From positions 353,313 through 417,312 of the forward strand of contig VZRG01000444.1 of assembly GCA_013397435.1 (NCBI GenBank): a DNA stretch of 64,000 bases, read 5' to 3'. Origin of the DNA: Erythrocercus mccallii. Taxonomy: Eukaryota > Chordata > Aves > Passeriformes > Dicruridae. The first letter of the stretch is position 1. Every line of letters starts with the position of its first letter. A program made the translations under genes and the position numbers. Shown here piece after piece: positions 1-64,000 of the stretch. The notes under the pieces are model-generated. The model worked only from the letters and a program-made list of their open reading frames with translations, was not told the DNA's origin and made no database searches.

Positions 1-169
1 ACCCACACAGCCACAGGGGCTCGCAGCCCACGGGCGCAGCTGGGAACGAAAATGTTGGGCCAGTGGCAGCACCAAGGGAGATCCAACACCCAGGGAGCCC
101 TAAAGCAGAGCCGCAGGCCACCTCACCTCGCATCCCTCTATGCCTCAGGTGTCACGAACGCCAGGAGAG

Positions 170-780
170 ACAGGCGGTCTTACAGGCGAGGATCCAGTAG
201 GTCTCCGTTTTGGGGACACCCGCCCTCTCTGGGCGACTCACAACCGCAGGTGCCAGCGGGGTTTGTTCTCCTCACCCAGATCTCCCAGTTCCTGGGCTGG
301 CAGCGGATGCGCCGGGCTCCACCGCCGCCTCCGCGCTTGCAAACACGCACTGCGCTTGCGGCTCCTCACCTGAGCCGCCGGTATTCCAGCGTTTCCTGGC
401 GCCTCCCGGGCACGCCAGCCGCCCCGCGCCGGCAGCCGCCACCAACAGGGACGCCGAGCCCCCGCCCTCCATCGCCGGCAGAGAGCGCGGCGAGCGGCGC
501 TTCCCCCGCTCCGGGGCGGGGTAACCCTGAGCGGCTCCTGAGGGCCGCTCCGCCCTCCCCGGGCCGCCCTGGGGAGCTGCTCGGCCCCCGGCTCCCGCCC
601 GGGGCTGGCGGTGCCCGGGGAGCGGCCGCGTCTTGCCCGTGCCCCTCACCTGCGCTCCGGGCGCTGCCGAGCCGGGCGCGGTGGGCAGGGGCCGGGGCAG
701 CAGCGAGCGCTGCCAGCCGCGCAGCCCGCGGGGGATGCTGTGGGGACACGCCTGGGCACCGCCGGGGTCCCGTGTGTCTG
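170..780. promoter_or_regulatory. CpG island with minus-strand splice donors, candidate promoter/first exon of a neighbouring gene
   Basis: About 600 bp are very GC-rich and CpG-dense (GCGGCCGCG, GGCGCGGTGGGC), in sharp contrast to the rest of the window. On the minus strand three strong donors occur: GAG|GTGAGG ending an exon at 127, CAG|GTGAGG at 370, and CAG|GTGAGG at 650. In human, CSRNP3 lies next to SCN2A downstream and in the same direction, so a CSRNP3 5' exon is a fair guess, but no coding sequence is visible. Reading frames inside the island are low-complexity Pro/Arg/Ala and not credible proteins. Confidence 0.55.
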
Positions 781-999
781 TCACAGGCGTTTCCAGTACA
801 GCTACAGATTTGTTTACAAAACAAACAGCAAAGGGAGCGGTACTCAAGCAAACCCACAGCTGTTTGTTGTTTGAGGCATTCAATAATTTCTTGCTTTGTG
901 CTAGTCTCCTGGTAAGCACAAACCCCTCTCAGACACATTCTGATTCTTGTCAGTCTAAGCCTGACAAATATTACTTATGTACCTGCAATTTTTTCAAGA

Positions 1000-1984
1000 C
1001 CTTTTCCTCCACAAAACCAACCAAACCAACATGAAACTTGTCCTTTAATTACACTTTTTGGATATTGGATACTTTGGATTCTCTCATCTCTCCCTATCTT
1101 ACACCCTGCCCTGACAATAGTTTTCTTTTACAGCTGAGGTGAAAAATCTAACTGAAGCACTGCAGCCTAAGAGCTCACTACACAGGAGTAGCAATACTCA
1201 TTTGTAGAGTAAACAACCTCAAGGGACCATCAGCGGTTGAAAACTGTGGAGAGAACGGACAAAGTGCACTCAGCATCCTATTGCTCCATTTGCAAGTGTT
1301 TCTCCTGGGGTGCACACCCAAAACTCTCGAGTTCCACATCACACAGATCCCTGGGTTTTCCCAATATTCATCAGAGGATCTGATGTACAGTGCGTATCTG
1401 CACATCTATGATAACAGAGTTTGTGCTTTTAATTTGTTCAGTGTAACCTTCATGGCATTACTTTAAATTTACAATGAGGAAAGGTTCTTTTTAGAAATAA
1501 CACTAAAATATGATTGCTACCTAAAAATTTGGCTCTCATGTCTTAGCACAAATTATAAATTATACTTAGAAAACACTGAGATAAGTAATTTTTTTGTTAT
1601 AACACAAAGATAATTCTTCACTTCAAATGTAAAATATAATTGAAATGATACATACATTGCAGCCTTGGTAGCTAGAGACTTTCTTTAATATCTGTTTTTT
1701 GAGTTTTCTCAGAACACCTGATATGAAAAATGGACTGAAGCATCATGAGCTTTTAGACATTATCCTACTAGGATCCTTAACAGGATTAATAACCTCAAGA
1801 GTGTAAGTACAAATCATGTTTAAGATCTTTCAGAAAGCATACAACTTCAATTTTTTTTGTTTTTACTTTTCACAAATCTATTTCTAACACTTTATAGATT
1901 CATACTTTATTTTCATAGCACCTCTTGATATCCAACAGTTTTTAGAGGGGGGGGGAAAAAAACCCAAAGACAAAACCATTAAAT
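1000..1984. other. Gap between CpG island and SCN2A poly(A) site
   Basis: About 1 kb without a recognisable gene. It has a G homopolymer of about 10 at 1947-1956 and AT-rich sequence. Confidence 0.5.
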
Positions 1985-2002
1985 ACAATAAAAAATGAAG
2001 TC

Positions 2003-2008
2003 TTTATT
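2003..2008 (-). other. SCN2A: Probable poly(A) signal of SCN2A
   Basis: AATAAA is on the minus strand, followed downstream by T-rich and GT-rich sequence and a run of C. Other AATAAA hexamers exist at 2849-2854 and, implausibly close to the stop codon, at 4093-4098. Confidence 0.55.
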
Positions 2009-3972
2009 CTTTTGGCTCAACTGTAATGTGGTTTACTGTTCTTTATGGTAATAGCATTTTCCTGCATGCAGTTCACCGACACACAAGTCAATATTTTTGT
2101 AAAAGGAGGAGTCAACATCGAATTTTTGCTTGTGTAAGAAACACAAAATGTCCTGATGTGATCAATTATACAAGTTTTCTATTTAATTCCTGTGGAAAAA
2201 AAAACCATTGTGGATCCCATATTATATTTAGAACAGTTCTAGTGCAGCATGGATCAACAAGAATAAGAATAGTCTATGTAAACAAACACTGGTAAAGATT
2301 TTATGAATAAAAAGACTACCTTGAAACTTCTGATGCAGGCAGTGCTAGAATTTTAAACAAATCCTCCCCACCACATTTCAATTACAAGTTATATCTATTT
2401 GGAAGCAAGTGCATTTTGGACTCAGTTTGAAACTTATTTCACATTAAAATGTGTGCAAAAATACAGTACTAATAAAAAAGCAGAAACCTAAAACTACCCC
2501 ATTCTTTCCTTTGTTTCTTATTTTGTGAAGTTCTTGAATTAAAAAGTGCTATGGATAGAAAGTAATAAAAGTGACAGTAACATCAACCTGAAGATAATCT
2601 CATTTCTTATTTTATGTACAAAACGCTGAAAAATAAAATAAAATGGTATTTTTTACAGTATTTATATTTTCTTAGAAAATTCTATCCATGTAGTTTTCAA
2701 CAGATTAAGCAGTTTGCAACATATCCTGTACAGTCTGACTATGCACCGTACAGTAGTCACTTAAAATTTTAGAATGCAAAGCAAGAAGCTCTTAAATAAC
2801 TGCAAACTATTGCTTGATGTCGTGAAAGAATGATGACCAATTGAACAATTTATTTCACTTAACCACTGAGCTATGGCTTCCCATATTAGACTCTTAACAG
2901 TGGAAGGAGTAAAATTACAGCAGCAAAGGCAAGATAAACATGCATCAGTGATAGCTTCCAAACTATCTATAATGGTACAGAATACTTCATATTAGCTGTT
3001 GAGAGCTTGCAAATTACACTTACTGTGGTACATATTTGATGCAATAAATATTGTGCACATGTCATTATTTGTTTGCTCAAACATGCACCACGGGATAAAA
3101 TAACTATTTACATAGAGGGTACTTTTTAATCAACACATACAATGTCAACCTTGCTGAGAGCAGAAGATGGCTAAATGATACTGCAGGGTGAAGCAGAACA
3201 ACTTCATAATCCTTAAGTTTTTGGTAAACTCAGTTTCCAAAGGTCAGGTAAACTGTTTTCTGCAGAAGAATACTTAGAAGTGGACTCTATGTCTCTTGGT
3301 AGAATTTTTATGCAGAGATCGTTCAACTATTGTTAAATGACTTATGAAAAAATAAAACATCTGTTCTATTATTGTAGACTCTATGGGACTTTACAGGCAC
3401 ATTAAGATTTGTCTGGATGAGATACTAGATGGATACTGTTATTAAGCACCTCAACATACAGAGCCACCCTGAAACATGGAAGTAGTCAGACTGCTGCTTT
3501 GTGCGGCGTCATGTTTTCCCATGCATGAACTACAAGTGCAGCATGCCTTCATGCAGATCACTTCTGTCTGTACATTATAGAGAATCCGAGAGTAGAACAC
3601 CTGGTCCTCATACCCCCTTCCCCAACATAAAACCCATTTACAAAAATAGTCACATATAATAGTAAACAACCTGTGAATTAAAAAAATGATAAGTTCACCA
3701 ACACTGATTTTTGTAAAAATATGGCAAATGTGACTGTTGAAATGCTAACAGTGGATACAATTTTTGTACTGTGTGTTTCATGTTAAACACAGAGATTCAT
3801 AGGTTTTCACCTTTTTGTTTTTAACTGGTCCCTACAGTCTGTTGGCCATTTTATCATATCTTCAGCAGTGTCAGCTGGTACTAAAAACAACAACCTCCTG
3901 TCAAGATGTTACCCTGTTTTACAGAGTTGCAGTTTGATGACGAGGGGTCACTGTCTTGCTATAGGCACTGAC

Positions 3973-4014
3973 CTTATATATATATATATATACACATATA
4001 TATATATATATATG
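3973..4014. repeat. TA dinucleotide microsatellite in the SCN2A 3' UTR
   Basis: About 40 bp of TA repeats, interrupted once by TACACA. Confidence 0.9.
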
Positions 4015-4115
4015 TAAAAACTGACAGTTTGGCATGTACCTCCTACAGGAGTCCTGTTGACACAAATACATACTTTCTCAGGCTGTAAACAGTTTATTAC
4101 AAACAACGTTCTATG

Positions 4116-57224
<53,109 letters not shown>

Positions 57225-57277
57225 CTTTTCATCCTGCACCTCTTAATTACTGTTTAGCCTCTCTCATAAAAAAAGTG
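57225..57277 (-). other. SCN2A: Probable 5' UTR part of the first coding exon
   Basis: On the minus strand a long T-rich tract ends in TTTTAG at 57278, a good splice acceptor 53 nt upstream of the ATG. The intervening sequence contains TAATTAAGAGGTGCAGG just before the start codon. A weaker acceptor, AAGAG, lies nearer the ATG but lacks a pyrimidine tract. The in-frame upstream ATG at 57239 (MQDEK) is rejected as the start because family members begin at the MAQS methionine. Confidence 0.5.
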
Positions 57278-58831
57278 CTAAAATATTAAAAAAAAAACCA
57301 GAAAGAATTTAGAGCAACACAGCTACAAACAATGTAAAGTAATATAGCATCACAGAATTTTGTGTGGGACATCTTGTTAAATCCATTAATTATCATCCAA
57401 GAGGAGGCTGCCATGTAATGAATTTTTAAATTTGTTTTTATTTCAAGACAAACCATCTTCCGTTGCAGCTTGCCTCTTAGAGTTGTCTCAGAGGTATCAA
57501 TTCTTAAAACATTTAGTTTAAAACATTTAGTTTAAAATTCACTTAGTGCTTGCACCAATAGGTGCCACTTCTACAGGCTGATAAAAAAGTCTCATACAAT
57601 ACAGTAACATCTTTTGCCTTTTTCAAGGGTAATGTTATCCATTCCCATGAATAAAGTAGGAGATCTTTTCCACTACATTCAGTGTGAGGAATCAATAGTT
57701 CTGAAGTATTTGGATTAGTGTTGAGGAGTGAGAATCCAGAAAATGTAGCTCCTTATTATCCTGAAAGCTGCACCTTTGACCAGTCCTCCCTCTACCTATA
57801 TAGACCAGAAATGACTCTTAGAATCCACTATTGCCTTGTAAGGGCAGAAGGATCAGTTGAAAGCTATACAAGATGCTCCTTCTCTTTGAGTACAAATATG
57901 CTGCCTTTGCTCAGCTCAGGAAACAAGGATCAGGCATAAGCACCTGTATTCAGATCCCCTGCCTGGCAACACACTGTGCACTGGAAGAATTGCTGAATTA
58001 AACAAAACTGATTTTTAATCATTACATACTGCACTTAGATCTTTTATGTCTGGTATCATAACAATTGTATATATGTTTCACAAATTTCACTAGCAACAGC
58101 AGGACCATAATTTCTTAATGTCTCCAGGCAGTTCAGTTAAAAAGAACAAGTGGAAAATATTCCCAATGCAAATACTTTGATCTGAAATTGCAAACAAGAG
58201 CCTACAAGAATTTTTCTCAAGTGTCCGAGTAAGCCTATTAAAAATATAGCAAATGCATTAAAGTAAAAAATTCTGAGTAAAACAATATACCCAGAAACAA
58301 TTATCAGATTAAAATGTTACAACAGTTTGCATACAATCAGTCTGATCCTATTTTACTGTCTTGCTTAGCACACATACTCCAGCACAGTCGCAACAAATTA
58401 ATATTTTTGAAAGCTGTTAAATAAGCTGCAACGTGCTTTCTCCTCCTTTTCAACCATATGCACACAGCCACTTACACCTACACAAACATCCACACACATC
58501 CCAACTCCTGCAGGTCTCCCTATGAGCATGCTCTTCCACTGCAGGCAAATGCACCTGGTGCATTCTGTCATGGACGGTCTGTTCCAAACTGCTGCTGGAA
58601 TCTGCACTCACTACCAGCAGCAGCAGGTTTCATTAAGAAAATGAAAGTGGTCCTGCAGCAGAATCCTGTTAGATTTCATTTCTAATTACAGAAGGGAAAA
58701 AAAAAAAGAAGAAGCATAATTCTGTTTTAATACTGCAGGAAACAATTAAAAATTCATTACCAGTGAAGAAGAATCTTCCAGTTATGTGGGTTTGGAATGG
58801 CACCAGGGAAGACTGCAGTTAAAATTCCATC

Positions 58832-58836
<5 letters not shown>

Positions 58837-58863
<27 letters not shown>
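58837..58863 (-). repeat. Homopolymer T run (27 nt)
   Basis: An uninterrupted run of T on the plus strand, A on the minus strand. It might be the tail of a lost retroinsertion, but no body is recognisable beside it. Confidence 0.85.
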
Positions 58864-61499
58864 AGTTCTCCTTTTACAGACCACACCTAGCTTCCTGCTG
58901 AAGGATCCTGGTTATTGAAGTAAAGTCTGGCATTTCCTGTGTGAGCCTACTAAGTGCCATAACTCTTACTGCCAGTAGATGGTACTGATATATACTCATA
59001 AATTCTTCTCAGAAATGGTAAAGAGTTTTTGCATGCTTGAACACTTGCTTTTACTGAGACTCTTGGACTAAAATACATGATTTTATATAACCAGTCGAGT
59101 CTCACAATTCTCAAAAATTCTTCTGAACACACAGCAGCTACTGCTGATGTGACCATAGCTGTTAAAACTGCGAAGGTAAGATACAAAGAAAGTAGGAGGG
59201 ATAGCAAAGTAAGAGAAATCAAAAAATGGAGGTTACACAGGCAGACTACAACCTAAGCAATTGCTGAAACTCTATTATCAGCAGTCTGGATTGTTTTAAA
59301 CTATAGGTTGTGTAAATATTCTAAAATAAATGTATACAGTATGTTCACTGTGCATTCTTTCTAAATGGCATCGGCCAGCAATGGGAGCAAAGGAGGGCAC
59401 TACTGAGAGTTCACTGCAGCAGTGAGTTCCTGTACAGAAGTCATCTGTTCTTGCTCCCTGCTGCAGCAGGTGGTTGGGAGCACTGTAAGCCACCCTCTGT
59501 GGCAAATCAGTGAAACACCCACTTCAGGCACTACTCCACCAAAACACCATCCTACTTCTTTCCACTATTCTGCTTGCTCTGTATTTGCCATGCTCACTGT
59601 TTGTTTTTTTCTGATGAAAAAAAAAGATTGGTCCTGCTGCACCAATAAAACTTTTTAAACTCTCTCCTACCTCACCATCAACCTTCTGCTCTTCCCTCCT
59701 TCTTTCACACATACACAAATCTCTTCCAAACTTTTCAAGCAAGACACATTGCTATATCTCTACATTCAGATCTTCTGGTAGTCATTTACTCTCTGCCATC
59801 TTCTTTCCTTCAGCCACAAAGAAGACAAAAAAAAAGGGTGTGGAAAGTAATAAAAAACAAAAGGTCAGTCTAAAGTGAGAGATGTTGAAGAAGAAATTAA
59901 TAGAGTGGCTGAAGAAATGTCACTGTGGCTTTGAAAAACAGAACGTGAAGAGAGGGGAAAATATTGACAAATTTTTCCTTTTGTAATTGTGGTGAGAGAA
60001 TGAAAAGTTTGACTTGGTCAAAATAAGGTTTTTGAAATTTTCAGCAACTAAGAAAAAATGTGCAAAATGAGAACTATAATTGAACCACATCAGAAGTATT
60101 GACTTGGTTTTGGTTCATTTAAACATTACACAATATTTTAAAATAAAAGCCTTTTTAGAAAAGTGTTTCCTTCAATAGAGTTTTCTATTTTCACAGATGA
60201 TTCAAAGAAATCAACAAAAAGTTTACAAATAATTTCACTTATTGGTTAAGAACCTTTAGATGAAAACTTCTGGCTGGCTCTAATTAGGAGTATGGTTTAC
60301 TTGGAACTGTTCTGAAGTCTCAAAATAAGAGGATTGTGAGACAGTACAGATCCACAGGAGGAGTAGAGGAGCTTCTAACTACAAAAGCATTTTGATTTTT
60401 TATTTGTATGGATAGGCAACCACTTATGTGTGAAAATTACAGTAAATCAAGTACCTGAAAAGCTGGGCTAATCCACACAACATGGAAAAGGAGCTTCATT
60501 CTTCCATTAATAGTATATTAAGTTAAAGCATCTGATTATTTTTTCTTATTGTAAGGGTCTGAAATTACCAGAGATCTCATTTGATTTCCACCAGTGCTAT
60601 ACAATCTACATGCACAGTGTTAGGAAGGACAGTGAAAAGAGAAGACAAAAAGGAAATAGCCAGGGGGCACTGCCTCCCACTGCCTTAGAGGCTTGGGTCT
60701 ACAGTCTTACTAGGCTATAAGGAAAAGTGAACAAGTATTTTAGAGAGACAGACTAGACAGGAAATGCAATATCACATTTGCAGTCTAAAAGAGAAATATA
60801 TATACTTCTAAAAAAGGAGACAACAGTAATACATCTAGAAAAGTGTGTAACAATCCTTAAAATATATCATATTACACACAGCTTTAGTAAATGTAACAGA
60901 TAAAATTATTAGAGACAGAAAGGGAAAATTATTAAATCAAATAGCAAACATCAATGAAAACCCAATACAACATAGCCTATGTTTAAGAACTATTGTCTGA
61001 ACATGGTAAAAACTTATTCAAAACATAAAAATTAAATAAGAATGGCAATTATGGTAACAAGTCATGCTAACTGCTGTCTAGCTTCCCACCTGTAGCCATG
61101 GGTACATTTTATGAACAGTTTTATCACTGATGGTATCCCTCTTCCCTCTGCTGTGGCATGTGTGAAATATTGAAGTGGACCTTATCATTGAATCATCTGG
61201 TAAAACACAGGGCCCACAGAGAGGGTAGAGATGAAGAAGTGTTCCATTGTCATATGTAAAGAAACTCTACATGAGGGTGAATTAATTTTGACAGGACAGA
61301 GCCAAGAGAAACCTCAAAATCTTTTCCTGACATCCTAGGAGCCCTCATTTACAGACAATCCTGATTAATAAAATTAGAAGGAAAACAGATTACCAGTTTT
61401 TCCTCAGAAATGTGTAAAAATTGTCTTTGTTCAACGGCAAAGCAAAGCATTAAAATGCACAACTGGCAACCTGCCATCATTCTCTGTGGTTCTGTGATC

Positions 61500-61740
61500 A
61501 TTTTACTCTCCAGCTGTGTGTCCCTGTACTATATTTGATTGTCCCTAATTGCATGACTTTTCATTTATAGTTCTAAATTTCATCTCGTTCCAGTAACACC
61601 AGTCATCAAGCTCATCTAGTCCTCTCTGTATAACAGCTTGCTCAGTCTTTGACAACGCCTTACGACTTTGTGATAGGAGCAAATTACATTGGCATATTTC
61701 CATTTCTTTGCTGAAATAATAAATTAAACTTTAAATAAAA
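61500..61740 (-). mobile_element. Possible ancient CR1/L3-like remnant
   Basis: On the plus strand, CTAAATTTCATCTCGTTCC, then CAAGCTCATCTAGTCCTCTC and GACTTTGTGATAGGAGCAAA recall the reverse complement of the CR1 3' region, where the consensus has similar phrases about AAATTTCATC and CTTTGTGTCATCAGCAAA. Strongly diverged. Confidence 0.4.
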
Positions 61741-64000
61741 TCTGTCCCAAAATTAAAACAGTGGCAAGCAACTTCGACCAAAGTGTGGGTTACTGCGATA
61801 CTTGCTGTAGTTTGCAAAATATGTTAATACTACTCTAAGACCCTTAATCTTAAAAAAACCCCCCAACATCAGGTTTAGGCTCTAAAATGAAATACTATTT
61901 AATTGAAAGAGCAAAAGAGACCTAAGTGGAGTTTTTCTTCTTGTAAGTAGTATCTATTTAATCAAATACATTGAATCTAAAGAATTCCTGTCATCTCTCC
62001 CCACCATGTTACTTACAATACTTACTATACTACTAAATTAATCATGGTGATCTAGGTGACTGAAAACCATGTTTGCTAGCTTTGAGATGACATGAAACTG
62101 GGAGGGCAACAAGTAAACAGGAGGATAGTATTAGAATTTAAAATGTCCTGACAAACAACAAAACAGGCTCAAAAAGTGATGCAATTCAAGATCTATAAGT
62201 TCTATATTTTTTACTTAGACTATATGGAAATAATTCAGACCATAGAAATAAAACATCCAAGGAAACGTAGGATCCAAGAGATCCTGTATTTGAAAGCTTC
62301 CAAGGAGATGTAGGATTTGAGCTCTTTCTGCCTTAATTTTACATTGAAAATGTTGATTGAAGACACAATGGCTGTCTTTATACGTCCAAAAAGGTCTTCC
62401 AAGGAAGCAAAGGAATTTGTTTTCTTTTAATCTAGCATACAGATATTTATCTACAGATAAATAGGTTGTGGCATTAAACTGTAGCATGAGGTTTTGTTAG
62501 GAAAACTTTTCACCAGAGAGAAAAGGCAATTAACAGAGTAGACACATGACAATCTTTCAAGGACTTCAAGAAAAGCTAGACCTTGGAAGAAAAATCAGTG
62601 GTGAGTGTGAGTTTTGTAGCAAAACTTAACAGGATGAGAAACAAGAAACTTGTAAAAGGCCTTCACTGTTTTAGGGTCTTAGTAAGTGTAGGTTTCTCAC
62701 TGTTTTGTGCTGCTTCATCTGTTATGTTTCTCCCCAGGTCTCAAGGAAGCTGTTAGCACTCCATAGAACTGCAGGAAAGATTGTATAACATGGGATTGCC
62801 CTGTTGGAAGGTGGAAGGTTTAGAGCTGGTGCAATACCTCTGCTAAGATTTATGTTTTCACTGCTCCACTGTGAAATTAGCCAGCAAATAAACATCAGTT
62901 TTCCTGTGCTTGAGGTTTGTGTGTTTCATACAATACTACACTGTCTGTTCAGTAGCCACAGCTGAGACAGAGGTCCCTTCATACAATATCAATGTACTGA
63001 ATTGTGCACTTTGAACAGTAGGTGTTCCTGCAAAACAAATCTTTCCAAATGGCTCTTAGAAGAGTTATATAAAAATACCGCTTCCTACACATTTTCCAAC
63101 ATTTTAGATGGATATATAACTAGCAAGTCACCTTTGAAAATGCAGTTACTTGAAACCTTAAGCCAATATGAGATCGCTCTCTCAGAAGGGGCAGCTGCAT
63201 TTTCCACCCACTCTTACCCTGCTCATTTCCCACTGTGTTGGCCTGAGCATTTCTGCATTTTAGCCAGATCAGCTCACTAGTCTGGCTGAAAACTATAAAT
63301 AACTGGGCAGATTGCAGAAAGATCAAAATGCTGATCCATCACACTTAAGAAAAGAAACTAGAAGTCTTAACATCTCAAGATGTCCTCTCACTTGAGAGTA
63401 AAAAGGACTAGCTGACTATTTCAGTGTCTTCCAAATTGTAATGCTTTACCTAAGTGCAAGTTCAAAAGGCTTAAGGCACCAGAGTATGAACAAATGGATC
63501 GCCAGAGCTTGAACAATGGAGCAGAACAGGGCTCTAACAACTGTAGTCAAAAAATCTTGGCACAGATCCTGTACCTGGTATAGAACCCAGTATAAGTAGA
63601 ATAAAACTGCAAAAAGGGTTATCAAAATGCCTAAATGCTAGCAAATCTAAGGATCAAATTAGGCTACCATTGAGTTACAGCAGCCTCAGGATTGCTCTTC
63701 CAAGATCAGAAGGTGACCAGGATCACCAGTTTCCTTTCAACATGGACATCAGGACAGCATTTTGAGAAAAATGTGCAGCAAGGATCATATAATGTGAAAA
63801 CAGATATACAAAGACCCATATTGGGAAAGTTTGGGGGTCCTTCAAATCAATTTTGTTACTCTCTTTAAAACTTATTTCAGGAGACCACCCATAGGTCTCT
63901 GGCAAGATGTACTCCAAAGAAGTATGAAAAACACATTGGTAAAAATCAGTTACTTGTTATCTTTACTTACTGTTAACCAATAATTGGCAATGACTTGCAT

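Larger units (their letters stand above)
1985..4115 (-). other. SCN2A: SCN2A 3' UTR
   Basis: The sequence after the stop is AT-rich and continuous to a poly(A) signal. The first 100 nt (GTTTACAGCCTGAGAAAGTA on the minus strand) look like the strongly conserved start of the mammalian 3' UTR. The length of about 2.1 kb is in the usual range. The end is inferred from the AATAAA only. Confidence 0.65.
57278..64000. other. Upstream 5' UTR intron or flank of SCN2A
   Basis: 6.7 kb without a supported exon. It contains a 27-nt T run at 58837-58863 and a possible antisense CR1 remnant at 61500-61740. Known SCN2A first exons lie far upstream in mammals, so this is probably intron. Short frames (58950-59222 minus, 63002-63280 plus) have no family features. 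Confidence 0.55.

Noticed and set aside
52..938. Several long overlapping open frames on both strands at the window start.
   Set aside because: They lie in a CpG island, are Pro/Arg/Ala-rich low-complexity translations and exist in many frames at once. GC-rich DNA lacks stop codons by chance.
4093..4098. AATAAA on the minus strand directly after the stop codon as the poly(A) signal.
   Set aside because: It lies within about 20 nt of the stop; conserved-looking 3' UTR sequence continues beyond it for about 2 kb.
58950..59222. Minus-strand 90-codon frame with a hydrophobic start, upstream of SCN2A.
   Set aside because: Hydrophobic translation is expected from AT-rich sequence; no motif or splice support seen.

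Overview
The window is vertebrate nuclear DNA, almost certainly from a bird. Three well-preserved CR1 LINE fragments, decayed CR1/L2-type LINE remnants and one avian-type ERVL-like solo LTR lie in AT-rich introns. One gene fills most of the window: the alpha subunit of a neuronal voltage-gated sodium channel, SCN2A (Nav1.2), read on the minus strand from the start codon at 57224 down to the stop codon at 4116. No operons, CRISPR arrays, RNA genes or other prokaryotic features are present.

The complete coding part can be assembled: 26 coding exons plus one mutually exclusive duplicate (exon 5N). The exon lengths (267, 119, 90, 129, 92, 273, 64, 142, 207, 291, 381, 133, 239, 174, 357, 480, 121, 155, 174, 123, 282, 54, 138, 105, 271 and 1196 nt) sum to 6057 nt. 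That is one open frame of 2018 codons plus stop, with every phase matching. The DEKA selectivity filter (D384, E955, K1435, A1727), the IFM inactivation particle (1501-1503), four S4 sensors, the ankyrin-binding motif, a C-terminal IQ motif and a PPSY motif are all intact. The N-terminus (MAQSVLVPPGPDSFRYF) and C-terminus (KGKDSRESKK) favour SCN2A over SCN1A, SCN3A and SCN9A.

Layout. 1-900 holds a CpG island with strong minus-strand splice donors, possibly the promoter or first exon of the next gene downstream; CSRNP3 is the human neighbour on that side. About 1985-4115 is the SCN2A 3' UTR, with an AATAAA signal and a TA microsatellite. 4116-57224 is the coding gene and its introns. 57225-57277 is probable 5' UTR of the first coding exon. 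57278-64000 is an upstream 5' UTR intron or flank in which no exon could be identified.

The most notable content is splicing architecture. There are two AT-AC introns of different classes. Intron 2 has U12-type donor and branch signals, and intron 23 has a U2-like donor. Exons 5N and 5A are only 96 bp apart and differ by Asn/Asp at residue 209. Exon 11 has two donors 33 nt apart that toggle 11 residues of the I-II loop. Nothing in the window looks like a wholly new biological system. The least explained items are an unassigned open, membrane-segment-like reading frame behind a good splice acceptor in intron 16, and the CpG island placed within about 1.2 kb of the SCN2A poly(A) site.
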